Made by a program: the position numbers and the translations under genes
Shown: one piece after another, positions 1 to 6,883 of the stretch
Numbering within the stretch: position 1 is the stretch's first letter
Layout: each line of letters starts with the position of its first letter
The notes under the pieces: model-generated
What the model was told of the DNA's origin: nothing
Seen by the model: only the letters and a program-made list of their open reading frames with translations
Databases searched by the model: none
Assembly: GCA_002342685.1 (NCBI GenBank)
Contig: DDQN01000051.1
Span: forward strand, 1 to 10,701
Direction of reading: 5' to 3'
Source: Vibrio sp. UBA2441
Lineage (GTDB): Bacteria; Pseudomonadota; Gammaproteobacteria; Enterobacterales; Vibrionaceae
Length of the DNA: 10,701 nucleotides

Positions 1-962
1 CGATGCTCCGGAATACGCAACAAGGTTAAATCACGTGTTTTCAAATAGGAGTAAAGCCACGCTTTAATAAACAGCCAGCGATATTGTGCACGAAGATCGC
101 GTGACTTAGCTGTTTTATTCGAGCTAATTTCTTTATAAATATGATCGGTAGGCGATGACGGCATTTCTGGCCTGTGCTTTAACTGTTTAACCAAGTGATG
201 AGCCAGAACTACGTCTATGAACAACGGATATTCTCGCCCCTTAAACGGCACTTTTTTTAAGCCTAATCCTTCAGCTTCAGCTTTAAATCGTTTTCCCTTG
301 TTTGCCTTCTTTCCCCAAAAGGTAACTTGAGTATTGATTTGGTTATCTCGTAGCACTGAGTAGCGCTGTAACAATAATTTCGCTAACAACCCATACTTTC
401 CATCCGCATCTAACGTCTTCAGATCACCAAAGTCAAATTCTTCTGATTTAGACAGCTCCATTAAGCTGTCACTTATCTGTTGGCATTGTTCAACAATATG
501 ATTTCTTAATCTTTTATCTATATAAGCAGCATTCCTTTTTAACTCATATTCTTTTACGACCTCATACCATTGCGCCAAGCTCTTCTCTGCTAATACAGTC
601 AATATAATCATCAACTTAGAATTTTTAACCTGTGCCAATTCTTCAAAGCTGTTTTTAAGCTTTTCAATTCCCTTATCTTTTTTTCGTCCATAAGGTTTTT
701 CTAAAAACAGCTGGCAATACAAAAGGTAATTATTCACATGGGCATAATTAAAAAAAGTAAATGCAAAAGGACAATAGTCATCGTCATTTCCCGGTAGTTG
801 TCCCCTCTTAAAAGCCCATTGACAAAAATTCATATGCTCATAGCTGGCTATCCCTTTAGCCTTTTTCTTGAAACGCTTTAACCAAGGATGAAAATCAGCG
901 ATAAGCCGCTCAAACGCTTCCAAGTCTGGATCATTTTCTGGGATTTTATAGTAGTTAGACAT
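1..962 (-). CDS. Unrecognised protein, 3' end beyond the window
   Basis: An open frame read on the minus strand from the ATG at 962 continues without a stop for 320 codons to the left edge, so the C-terminus is missing. The protein starts MSNYYKIPENDPDLEAF, is rich in Lys, Arg, Leu and aromatic residues, and appears soluble and mostly helical, with no signal peptide or membrane segment. The visible end is basic and aromatic (residues near KSRDLRAQYRWLFIKAWLY). I do not recognise the family and see no P-loop, zinc-binding or recombinase signature. The ribosome site before the ATG is weak. A CG-rich repeat (1039-1070) lies about 80 bases upstream and a possible -10 box at 996-1001. Length and clean codon structure make it a real gene. 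A role in a mobile element is possible from the nearby repeat but is not shown. Confidence 0.8.
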   Translation of the reverse strand, partial: MSNYYKIPENDPDLEAFERLIADFHPWLKRFKKKAKGIASYEHMNFCQWAFKRGQLPGNDDDYCPFAFTFFNYAHVNNYLLYCQLFLEKPYGRKKDKGIEKLKNSFEELAQVKNSKLMIILTVLAEKSLAQWYEVVKEYELKRNAAYIDKRLRNHIVEQCQQISDSLMELSKSEEFDFGDLKTLDADGKYGLLAKLLLQRYSVLRDNQINTQVTFWGKKANKGKRFKAEAEGLGLKKVPFKGREYPLFIDVVLAHHLVKQLKHRPEMPSSPTDHIYKEISSNKTAKSRDLRAQYRWLFIKAWLYSYLKTRDLTLLRIPEH

Positions 963-995
963 CAGCACTGCCTGATCTGATTATTAGGGAGGCGC

Positions 996-1010
996 ATTGT
1001 ACTGTTAACA
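996..1010 (-). promoter_or_regulatory. Possible promoter -10 and 8-bp palindrome before the left-edge gene
   Basis: On the minus strand TACAAT (1001-996) is a good -10 hexamer, about 35 bases before the ATG at 962. Immediately upstream lies the perfect palindrome TGTTAACA (1003-1010), which could be an operator. No good -35 hexamer stands at the usual spacing, so the call is tentative. Confidence 0.3.
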
Positions 1011-1038
1011 ATCAGGATTTACAGGGAATTATTCAGTT

Positions 1039-1070
1039 CATCGACGGTGTCGTCATATCCGTCGACGACA
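1039..1070. repeat. CG-rich structured repeat, left copy
   Basis: The 17 bases 1039-1055 (CATCGACGGTGTCGTCA) match 9015-9031 at 16 of 17 positions in the same orientation, and similarity continues into a CCGTC-rich right arm. Two alternative 7-bp inverted repeats are nested in it: TCGACGG (1041-1047) with CCGTCGA (1059-1065), and TGTCGTC (1048-1054) with GACGACA (1064-1070). It stands out from the AT-rich surroundings. It could be a protein-binding site, a recombination site or a dispersed palindromic repeat; the sequence alone does not decide. Confidence 0.5.
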
Positions 1071-1161
1071 GTAAAAAGTGAGTAACTAAGATACGACAAA
1101 ATCGCTTGGTGATCATAAATAGTATATCTGCTATTCTAAGAGGATGTTGGACAGAATCTTC

Positions 1162-1240
1162 TTACAGATTTCGGGTTGTTCCTACCCGTCTTTTAGCGAG
1201 CTTCAAGACAAAGCGCGCATCAGAACTCAACTTCGTATTT
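1162..1240 (-). repeat. Degenerate dispersed-repeat relic, copy 1
   Basis: TTCAAGACAAAG (1202-1213) followed by AGAACTC (1222-1228) recurs at 2719-2730 and 2740-2746 in the same order and almost the same spacing. On the minus strand the segment can be read as a short peptide containing SSDARFVLKLAKRRVG and ending at a stop at 1164-1162. I recall similar translated repeats in Vibrio genomes, but that is memory, not a search. It has no ribosome site and is not called as a gene. Confidence 0.35.
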
Positions 1241-1482
1241 GAAAAATTATGAGAATTTTACGACAGAACATAAAATGAAGCAGTAAGCTAATTTACCTTT
1301 TATCTTACAAATAAGACGAGGTACATTTTTTGCAATCTAACCTAAAATTAATAGACTATTTATCATGTGTTTAGGAAGTACATAATGGATGCAATTTTTT
1401 AACCATAAAACATATATTTAATAGCTATCAATATTCTCTTGATTCATATAATGTATATTATAATAATATTGAGGTGATTATC

Positions 1483-1668
1483 ATGCCGGAAAATAAAAAA
1501 GAAATTACATGCCTCTCTGGGGAACTTATAAACAAGGGAGCGTACACTTGTCACCTTTGTCATTTTGAAGTTATATCCCTTAAGGATGGCTTCATATTAC
1601 CAACTTGTCCTTGTTGTGAAAATACATTATTTTTCACCTTTAATATAAAACAATTTGAACGAAATTAA
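1483..1668 (+). CDS. Small zinc-ribbon protein, 61 aa
   Basis: The protein carries two cysteine pairs in a ribbon arrangement: CHLC near residues 23-26 and CPCC near residues 42-45, separated by a short strand-turn-strand stretch with a conserved-looking LPTCP. This is the layout of a single rubredoxin-like or DUF1451-type zinc ribbon, expected to bind one zinc ion in the cytoplasm. The start is ATG 1483 because GAGGTG (1471-1476) is a strong ribosome site six bases ahead; an in-frame GTG at 1474 lies inside that site and is unlikely to be used. The gene stands alone, facing the diguanylate cyclase gene on the opposite strand with 44 bases between. Its function is unknown; nucleic-acid or protein binding is typical of such ribbons. 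Confidence 0.75.
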   Translation: MPENKKEITCLSGELINKGAYTCHLCHFEVISLKDGFILPTCPCCENTLFFTFNIKQFERN

Positions 1669-1712
1669 ATAAGAACTAGACATTTTAAACTTAGCTTACA
1701 AACAAAAACACC

Positions 1713-2561
1713 TTATTCTTTATAAACTTTATAAACTTTATAAGCAATGCCATTTTTATTATTATTTTTTACTGAATACATTAATTTATCTGCAATATTT
1801 ATTGCTTCATGAACATTATTAGGTAACGTTTCGAAAGTAACTATACCAATACTAAAACTTACATTCCAATTTTTATTTTTCATTTTTGCATTAAGATTTT
1901 CTTCTGCTTTTAAAAAGGCAGCCTTAGCTTCATCATGTTTTGTTTCTGGTAATAAGCAAACAAACTCATCTCCACCAATCCTAGCAACAATATCCGTAGC
2001 ACGTAGAGATGAAACTAAACACTGGGATACATCAATCAACAATTCATCTCCCACAGAATGTCCTAATGTATCGTTAATATTTTTAAAATCATCAATATCA
2101 ATATAGGACAGTGACAACTTATGACCATATCGACTTGATCTAAGTATTTCATTTTCCATTACAGTATAAAAATACCTCGAACTATAAACACCTGTCAAAG
2201 TGTCAGTATCTGCTGCATTACTTTCAAACTTATGAACTTCTCTAAAGTTAGTGACTATAATGGACAAGAAAACATACACAATAAAATTAATAACAATATT
2301 AGTGAGATTACTAAAAATAATGAAATCATCTTTTGGACTTATCAATAAGGAGACACACACAATAAGCACAGACAAACCAATACCCGCCTTACTATTTCCG
2401 TACCAACTTGCAAGTAAAACTGGGACAATTAAAAAAGGCGTAAGATCGGCATAATCTTGAACGACAAAACGAGCTAAAAACAAAACAAACAAGGCTAAAA
2501 CTGACATCAACCAAATAGATAAATTAGTATGTTTAGAAAATGTATCTAAAATAGTTTTCAT
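1713..2561 (-). CDS. Membrane-bound diguanylate cyclase (GGDEF protein)
   Basis: This 282-aa protein should make the second messenger c-di-GMP from two GTP at the inner membrane. Residues 13-105 contain about four hydrophobic segments (near 15-32, 38-54, 59-75, 85-104), a membrane sensor resembling the DUF4118-like modules seen before GGDEF domains. The GGDEF domain spans about 115-278: DTDTLTG at 118-124, metal and substrate residues in DIDDFKNIND at 155-164, and an intact GGDEF at 196-200. RATD at 187-190 stands at the correct spacing for the RxxD inhibitory site, so product feedback is expected. All catalytic positions look intact. The start ATG at 2561 is preceded by AAAGG at a long distance, so translation may be weak. 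A 15-bp palindrome at 2604-2618 may be an operator. The tail is a VYK tandem repeat. There is no partner gene beside it. Confidence 0.93.
   Translation of the reverse strand: MKTILDTFSKHTNLSIWLMSVLALFVLFLARFVVQDYADLTPFLIVPVLLASWYGNSKAGIGLSVLIVCVSLLISPKDDFIIFSNLTNIVINFIVYVFLSIIVTNFREVHKFESNAADTDTLTGVYSSRYFYTVMENEILRSSRYGHKLSLSYIDIDDFKNINDTLGHSVGDELLIDVSQCLVSSLRATDIVARIGGDEFVCLLPETKHDEAKAAFLKAEENLNAKMKNKNWNVSFSIGIVTFETLPNNVHEAINIADKLMYSVKNNNKNGIAYKVYKVYKE
1718..1744 (-). repeat. Three tandem 9-bp units at the 3' end of the GGDEF gene
   Basis: CTTTATAAA is repeated three times (1718-1726, 1727-1735, and 1736-1744 with one change). Read on the minus strand it encodes the tail YKVYKVYKE. Because the unit is a multiple of three, copy-number change would lengthen or shorten the tail without breaking the frame. 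Confidence 0.8.
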
Positions 2562-2603
2562 TATTTAAAACAACCTTTACACTAAATTTATTCAATTTAA
2601 AAT

Positions 2604-2618
2604 GGAGAATATATCTCC
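2604..2618. promoter_or_regulatory. 15-bp palindrome upstream of the GGDEF gene
   Basis: GGAGA (2604-2608) and TCTCC (2614-2618) flank a five-base AT centre, 43 bases upstream of the GGDEF start. The size and position suit a repressor or activator site, but no matching regulator is visible in the window. Confidence 0.3.
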
Positions 2619-2705
2619 TATCACAAGAGCAAGAATTTCAGCATATTTAGTTAAATAATAGGATACTATGAACGGATTAGCCAACGTTAATTTTATAAAG
2701 GGGCA

Positions 2706-2828
2706 TTAAGGGAGGATTTTCAAGACAAAGAGTGGATTTAGAACTCTAAAATAGAAAGTCAGTAATGAGTTACGGCCTTTATTAAATTTGCACTGCCATT
2801 CTGTGCCACTCTCAGACCAAGTGTTCAT
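2706..2828 (-). repeat. Dispersed-repeat relic with a 40-codon frame, copy 2
   Basis: The minus strand holds a short frame starting MNTWSESGTEWQCKFNKG and ending in a segment with RVLNPLFVLKILP. There is no good ribosome site. The TTCAAGACAAAG / AGAACTC core (2719-2746) is shared with 1202-1228. I associate translations of this kind (NKGRNSLLT followed by PLFVLK) with repeat-derived spurious proteins in Vibrio genomes, from memory. It is listed as a repeat rather than a gene. Confidence 0.4.
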
Positions 2829-3080
2829 TTTTCTCAGAATTAGGACATTCAGAAAATAGCTTTACGGCACCTAAGCGTTAGGAAGCCTATCAAACTTCAG
2901 AATATTAGAAGTTATCAGAATCGGTCAGTCTCAACGTATTGAATTACTGAAAGTCAATCAATACCTGAAAATTCTAGACACCGAATATATCAACGACGCT
3001 CATTTCGCCCGACAAAAATAAAACGGAACAAATTTAATATAACTGATAAAAATCTAGTAAGTGTGTTATATTTCCTTACA

Positions 3081-3115
3081 TCCCTACCGCTTAGTAGGGA
3101 CTTCTTTTCTTTTCC
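3081..3115 (+). terminator. Hairpin with pyrimidine tract: terminator or attenuator before the DUF1611 gene
   Basis: TCCCTAC (3081-3087) and GTAGGGA (3094-3100) form a perfect 7-bp stem with a six-base loop, followed by CTTCTTTTCTTTTCC. This fits an intrinsic terminator on the plus strand. No plus-strand gene ends just upstream; the DUF1611 start is 74 bases downstream. It may therefore end a small RNA or act as an attenuator in the leader of the DUF1611 operon. Confidence 0.6.
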
Positions 3116-3174
3116 GAACTCTCATTTCGGCATTCCTTAGTCGCCCCCCTAGGCCTTAATGCAAGGTTTTAGTT

Positions 3175-4380
3175 ATGTCGATTTCAACACAAAAATCAAG
3201 AACAATCTTCCAGCTCAATCGAAATGATGATACAAAAATAAACAACAATTTAGCGTCGCCCCCCCCTTGGACTCCACTTTGCCACCAGATCAACCCAGTA
3301 ATACCTACGGCAATTATTTATTGCGAAGGTAACTTCGGAAAAATTGATGGAAAAACTGCGAATGGATTGGTCAGACATTCGTGCAATTATCGTATCTTAT
3401 CGGTCATTGATAGTGATTGCGCTGGTTTGAACTCAGGCGACGTACTTGGTGATGCGAAAAATAACATCCCTATTGTTACAAATATTGAAGAAGCTATGAG
3501 TCGAGCAGAAAACACTCCTGATTACTTCATCTTTGGAATCGCGCCGTCAAATGGTTTCTTATCTGACTTAGAAAAGAACATTATTTTAAATGCAATGTCT
3601 CGGAAGATGAGTATCGTCAATGGATTACACGAGTTTTTAACAGACGATCCCATATTTTTGGAAGCGAGCATAAAAAACAACGTTCAAATACTTGATATTC
3701 GCAAACCTAAAAACAAGGAAGACCTACAAACATTTACCGGACAAATACACAGAGTAAACTGTCCTAGAATAGCAGTTATGGGAACCGACTGCGCATTAGG
3801 AAAACGAACGACCGCAACAATACTAGCCAATGAATTAAGAAAAAAAGGCCTTAATGTAGCCATGATTGCTACTGGCCAAACCGGCATTATACAAGGTGCT
3901 CCTTACTGTGTGGCTCTAGATGCAGTCCCTTCTCAATTTTGCGCTGGTGAGTTGGAATCTGTCATTGTTAAAGCGTATGAAACTGAAAAGCCTGATCTCA
4001 TTATTATTGAAGGTCAAGGCGCCTTGAGTCACCCGGCATTTTCAACTAGCTCTTTTATATTACGTGGTAGTTGTCCAACCAGTGTCATTTTGCAACATGC
4101 TCCTAACCGTTTAAATCGGATTGATTTTCCTAACATGCCTATGCCCTCAGTTGCATCTGAAATTAATCTTATAGAGACATTTTCTGATACGTCTGTAATT
4201 GGATTAACACTTAACCATGAAAATATGTCGTCAGATGAAGTATTAACCGCAATGAGTGCTTACTCCAGTGAGTTTGGTATACCTGTAACTGATGTGTTGT
4301 CACAGCCTGTAAACCAACTGCTACAAATGGTATTGTCTGCGTACCCTCTGATAGCAAGTAGACTGGGTAAAAAAGGGTGA
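3175..4380 (+). CDS. DUF1611 family P-loop protein, DgcN-like (possible D-amino-acid N-acetyltransferase)
   Basis: The 401-aa protein has the two-part DUF1611 layout: a Rossmann-like N-terminal domain (about 45-185) and a C-terminal P-loop domain (about 190-395). Visible signatures are the Walker A-like GTDCALGKRT at 203-212, ATGQTG at 232-237, IEGQGALSHP at 278-287 and HAPNR at 308-312. The characterised member DgcN of Pseudoalteromonas acetylates D-glutamate to N-acetyl-D-glutamate; the same reaction here is inference. About 45 N-terminal residues, rich in Asn and Pro, precede the domain, which makes it longer than a typical family member of roughly 330-350 aa. The start at 3175 has AAGG nine bases ahead. 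Its stop overlaps the racemase start (GTGA), implying translational coupling. A hairpin at 3081-3115 may attenuate the operon. The family call is firm, the substrate is not. Confidence 0.88.
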   Translation: MSISTQKSRTIFQLNRNDDTKINNNLASPPPWTPLCHQINPVIPTAIIYCEGNFGKIDGKTANGLVRHSCNYRILSVIDSDCAGLNSGDVLGDAKNNIPIVTNIEEAMSRAENTPDYFIFGIAPSNGFLSDLEKNIILNAMSRKMSIVNGLHEFLTDDPIFLEASIKNNVQILDIRKPKNKEDLQTFTGQIHRVNCPRIAVMGTDCALGKRTTATILANELRKKGLNVAMIATGQTGIIQGAPYCVALDAVPSQFCAGELESVIVKAYETEKPDLIIIEGQGALSHPAFSTSSFILRGSCPTSVILQHAPNRLNRIDFPNMPMPSVASEINLIETFSDTSVIGLTLNHENMSSDEVLTAMSAYSSEFGIPVTDVLSQPVNQLLQMVLSAYPLIASRLGKKG

Positions 4381-5522
4381 GCTACCCTAGGTTAGACATC
4401 GATTGTGCTAAAATACATCACAATACGAAACTTCTTATAACCCAACTCTCTCTAAAAAATATATCCGTTACCCCCGTCACGAAGGTTTTTTTAGGTCACC
4501 CCGTTATTGCTCAAGTATTACTAGATGCAGGCGCAGAGATGCTTGCAGATTCTAGACTCGAAAATATCAGAGAAATGACACAAGCCGGCATTTCAGTTCC
4601 GATGATGTTGATACGCACACCAATGCTTAGCCAAGCGAAAAATGTTGTAAGATGCTGTGAAATTAGTATGAATACAGAAGTTCAAACTATTCAGAGACTT
4701 TCCAACGAAGCAAAACAATTAGACCTCAACCATGGCATCATTATCATGGTTGAACTTGGTGATTTGAGAGAAGGAATCATGCCCGCTCATGTCATTGGGT
4801 TCATCCATAAAATAATTTCCTTACCGAACATAGAAATACGAGGAATAGGTACAAACCTAGCTTGTCGATATGGTGTCGCTCCCAATGACCAAAAAATGGC
4901 GCTTCTTTCAGGTTTAGCCGATGAGATTGAAATTAAATTTGGACTAAATCTCGATATTATTTCAGGTGGTAATTCAGCTTCAATTAACTGGGCACTTAAT
5001 CACACTGGGCAAACTAGAGTGAATAATCTTCGTCTAGGAGAAGGCATTTACCTCGGTTGTGAACCGTTAAAACAAGAAAGAATTAAAGGCTTATATACTG
5101 ATGCAATTACGTTAACTGCTGAAGTGATTGAGTCTAAAATAAAACCCTCTTTACCTTGGGGCTCACGAGGGTCAAATGCTTTTGGTGAATACATAAATAT
5201 TTCAGATAGAGGTTCTGTATCACAAAACATTCTCGCACTAGGTCGTCAAGATGTTTCTGTTGCTGGACTTAGCGTTCCAGCTGGCATGACAATAATGTCA
5301 TCAACAAGTGACCATTTGATTATTGAAACGTCGGATAAGCCGTTACTTATTGGTCAAAAAGTTAAATTCAACTTAGACTACAGCGCTCTCTTATCTTGTA
5401 TGTCCTCTAGTTATGTCCATAAATTCTTCAATACGAATAGCGCTTTAAGAAATCAAAAAAAAACTAGCGATACTAATGACAAAGCTAAACCTTACCATAT
5501 TAGTAATCAGTATCATGCTTAA
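4377..5522 (+). CDS. Alanine/ornithine racemase family PLP enzyme
   Basis: This is a fold-III pyridoxal-phosphate racemase of the alanine/ornithine racemase group (like clostridial ornithine racemase), 381 aa. It opens with YPRLDIDCAKIHHNT, and the expected PLP-binding lysine is Lys36 in VTPVTKVFLG. Further family blocks are LADSRLENI (from 56), MVELGDLREGI (124-134), GTNLACRYG (158-166), SGGNSAS (196-202) and LRLGEGIYLG (218-227). It should interconvert D- and L-forms of an amino acid in the cytoplasm. The start is GTG at 4377, inside the DUF1611 stop (GTGA). The last 30 residues are polar and low in complexity, and may be a disordered tail or drift from overlap with the next gene. Coupling to DUF1611 points to D-amino-acid conversion. 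The substrate is not deducible; alanine, ornithine, lysine and glutamate remain possible. Confidence 0.92.
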   Translation: MSYPRLDIDCAKIHHNTKLLITQLSLKNISVTPVTKVFLGHPVIAQVLLDAGAEMLADSRLENIREMTQAGISVPMMLIRTPMLSQAKNVVRCCEISMNTEVQTIQRLSNEAKQLDLNHGIIIMVELGDLREGIMPAHVIGFIHKIISLPNIEIRGIGTNLACRYGVAPNDQKMALLSGLADEIEIKFGLNLDIISGGNSASINWALNHTGQTRVNNLRLGEGIYLGCEPLKQERIKGLYTDAITLTAEVIESKIKPSLPWGSRGSNAFGEYINISDRGSVSQNILALGRQDVSVAGLSVPAGMTIMSSTSDHLIIETSDKPLLIGQKVKFNLDYSALLSCMSSSYVHKFFNTNSALRNQKKTSDTNDKAKPYHISNQYHA

Positions 5523-5844
5523 CGACAGCCAATCATACCAATTACAGTCTAATAAATTTTCCAACTGTAGAGCGGCCATTATTTCCAGTAAGCTACCAAA
5601 GAATATGGGCCGCATAAAACTGATTCATGCAAGAACAGACTCAGATGTCGTGAATCTAATTTTTACCAAAGAGACATATATAGATATGATAATTTTAGTA
5701 AAGCACGTAATAAAGGAGTATTGCAACAGGTTAGAAACTCGACACTTTTTAAATAATGGCACTTTCTATCAAGTCATTATGTTGGATTCAATAAAAAAAG
5801 TAGAAAGCTTAGAGGTAACATCTCTAGATAAGCGATCTAATTGA
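5476..5844 (+). CDS. Unrecognised small protein in the racemase operon
   Basis: The frame encodes 122 aa from ATG 5476 or 109 aa from ATG 5515, a start that sits on the racemase stop (ATG 5515-5517, TAA 5520-5522). Neither has a clear ribosome site, so coupled translation is likely and the start is undecided. The upstream start adds a hydrophobic stretch (LTILVISIML) that would look like a membrane anchor; that stretch is also a frame-shifted reading of the racemase tail, so I slightly prefer 5515. The body is mixed and basic, with GRIKLIHARTDSDVVNLIF and then a helical stretch and FYQVIMLD. I recognise no family. The gene follows the racemase without a gap and is followed directly by another small gene, which suggests one transcript. 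Confidence 0.6.
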   Translation: MTKLNLTILVISIMLNDSQSYQLQSNKFSNCRAAIISSKLPKNMGRIKLIHARTDSDVVNLIFTKETYIDMIILVKHVIKEYCNRLETRHFLNNGTFYQVIMLDSIKKVESLEVTSLDKRSN

Positions 5845-6075
5845 ATGCCTAATAATAAATTGGATGTAAGTCAATATGAGTTATTCAACACCTTAAATAA
5901 CATTGTTTTATTTAAGTTAGAAAGACTTGCACCATGGGAAAAAAACTTCATTTCGGATTTACACGACAAAGCAATAACAGGGCAACCCATTTCAAATAAG
6001 CAAAAGCAGCTTATTTTTAAAATTTCGAAGAAAACCTACAAATTGAAGAAGAAAAATGGATCTGAAAAAACTTGA
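5845..6075 (+). CDS. Unrecognised small basic protein in the racemase operon
   Basis: The ATG follows the previous stop directly (TGA then ATG, no gap), so translation is probably coupled. The 76-aa product is helical: LERLAPWEKNFISDLHDKA followed by NKQKQLIFKISKKTYKLKKK. The pattern of a Trp-Glu helix, a short loop and a K-Q-K-Q-L helix is seen in small helical modules of phage and bacterial proteins that help bind nucleic acids, but I cannot assign a family. The C-terminus is strongly basic. There is no signal peptide or cysteine. No clear terminator follows; the next gene starts about 150 bases later with its own ribosome site. A nucleic-acid-binding role is only a guess from charge. Confidence 0.55.
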   Translation: MPNNKLDVSQYELFNTLNNIVLFKLERLAPWEKNFISDLHDKAITGQPISNKQKQLIFKISKKTYKLKKKNGSEKT

Positions 6076-6223
6076 CCCCGATTTATGTTTTACTTTGTCT
6101 TTCAAACGTAACTTCGAATGAGGAAAAAACGTGTTTTTCTATACTTTTATAGCATCAAATTCATGAAACAATACGTCTACAAGAGGTAGCAATCCAGAAT
6201 GTTTTCAATTGGGAGATAAGCTT

Positions 6224-6594
6224 ATGAAACACATGTTTTTTTATTACTCTTTGTAGGATTTCAATCCTACGGCCATGCTGATGCAACTATCAACGGTCAG
6301 GAGGCCAAACTAGTTAACGGATACCATGACAAAATGAGAGATTTAGCCGCAGGTTGTTACGCTTATATAATTTATACAAAGAATAACATTGACCCTGAAG
6401 TGTCAAAGAAAATTGATGGATTGCTAAAAGAATACCAGATTGCAAGGCGAGACTATAAAGCTGAAGTCGTTGAGAATATAAACTGGTTAAATAAATCAGC
6501 AAAGGGGCAGAATGGATACTTTGACGAGAGAAGAGCATTAAGTCATTTGAAGAAACACTGCGTTTCTGTAGATAACCATTCGAAAATCAACTAA
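6224..6594 (+). pseudogene. Secreted small protein gene, split by a frameshift in a T tract
   Basis: A good ribosome site (GGGAG, about 6211-6215) precedes ATG 6224, but that frame reads only ten codons to a TAG just after seven Ts at 6236-6242. With one more T the frame would run on without interruption to the stop at 6594, giving 123 aa with a textbook signal peptide (MKHMFFLLLFVGFQSYGHA, then DA) and a mature domain of about 104 aa. That domain has two cysteines (in AAGCYAY and KKHCVSV) and a charged helical middle. The downstream ATG at 6334 lacks a good ribosome site and would give an 86-aa protein without the signal peptide. The body itself is undamaged, so this may be a recent mutation, a phase-variable tract, slippage, or a sequencing error. 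I do not recognise the family. Confidence 0.7.
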
Positions 6595-6883
6595 TAATTT
6601 TCAGTTTATTGTTTTAGCGAGATATAGGTAACTACCAAATTTTTAAGGTTTAGTGTCTACCGGAAATTACCATTTCGTAATATTTAATTACGGTATATGT
6701 CTCGCAACTAACATGCATTATTATCCATAAATAATAGTCGGTTAAGTACGTCTTAATTGAACAATTTTATCTTTCACTCTACAGATAGCAAATGAGGTGT
6801 TAGAGAAACTCTGAGCATAGTCTCCAAACTTTCTGAGCAGCGTATATACTACTGGTAAGTGAACACTATTTGGGGAGTAGATA
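6595..6883. other. AT-rich intergenic region before the DUF2789 gene
   Basis: No gene is seen in these 289 bases. There is a small inverted repeat, ATTAC (6667-6671) with GTAAT (6677-6681), loop of 5. No terminator with a T tract follows the secreted-protein gene. The last part, directly before ATG 6884, should carry the DUF2789 promoter, but no consensus hexamers are clear. Confidence 0.4.

Larger units (their letters stand above)
963..1482. other. Intergenic region between divergent genes, about 520 bases
   Basis: No convincing gene is seen here. The stretch holds a possible minus-strand promoter (996-1010), a CG-rich structured repeat (1039-1070), a dispersed-repeat relic (about 1162-1240) with a small hairpin (CGGGT 1172-1176 and ACCCG 1184-1188, loop of 7), and a very AT-rich final 150 bases leading to the zinc-ribbon gene. 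That AT-rich part contains TATAAT at 1459-1464 and TTGATT at 1439-1444. Their spacing is poor, so no promoter is called with confidence. Confidence 0.6.
2562..3174. other. Intergenic region of about 610 bases between divergent genes
   Basis: There is no supported gene. Contents in order: a palindrome (2604-2618), a dispersed-repeat relic read on the minus strand (2706-2828), a compact palindrome CCTAA-GCG-TTAGG (2870-2882), and a stop-free plus-strand frame of about 49 codons ending at the TAA near 3019-3021. That frame has no start codon or ribosome site and contains RIELLKVNQYLKILDTEY; it could be the tail of a decayed gene. The region ends in a hairpin with a pyrimidine tract (3081-3115). 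The two relics suggest old insertions or deletions. Confidence 0.5.

Noticed and set aside
1474..1482. GTG start for the zinc-ribbon gene, adding three residues
   Set aside because: The GTG is part of the GAGGTG ribosome site; ATG 1483 has the correct spacing.
2870..2882. CCTAAGCGTTAGG considered as part of an integron attC site
   Set aside because: The core GTTRRRY and RYYYAAC boxes and the long paired arms are missing, and no gene cassette structure is present.
3684..3887. Minus-strand frame inside the DUF1611 gene
   Set aside because: It is antisense to the conserved P-loop region and has no independent evidence.
6314..6538. Minus-strand frame opposite the frameshifted secreted-protein gene
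   Set aside because: Its product is low in complexity and has no ribosome site; the plus frame has signal peptide logic and a better start.
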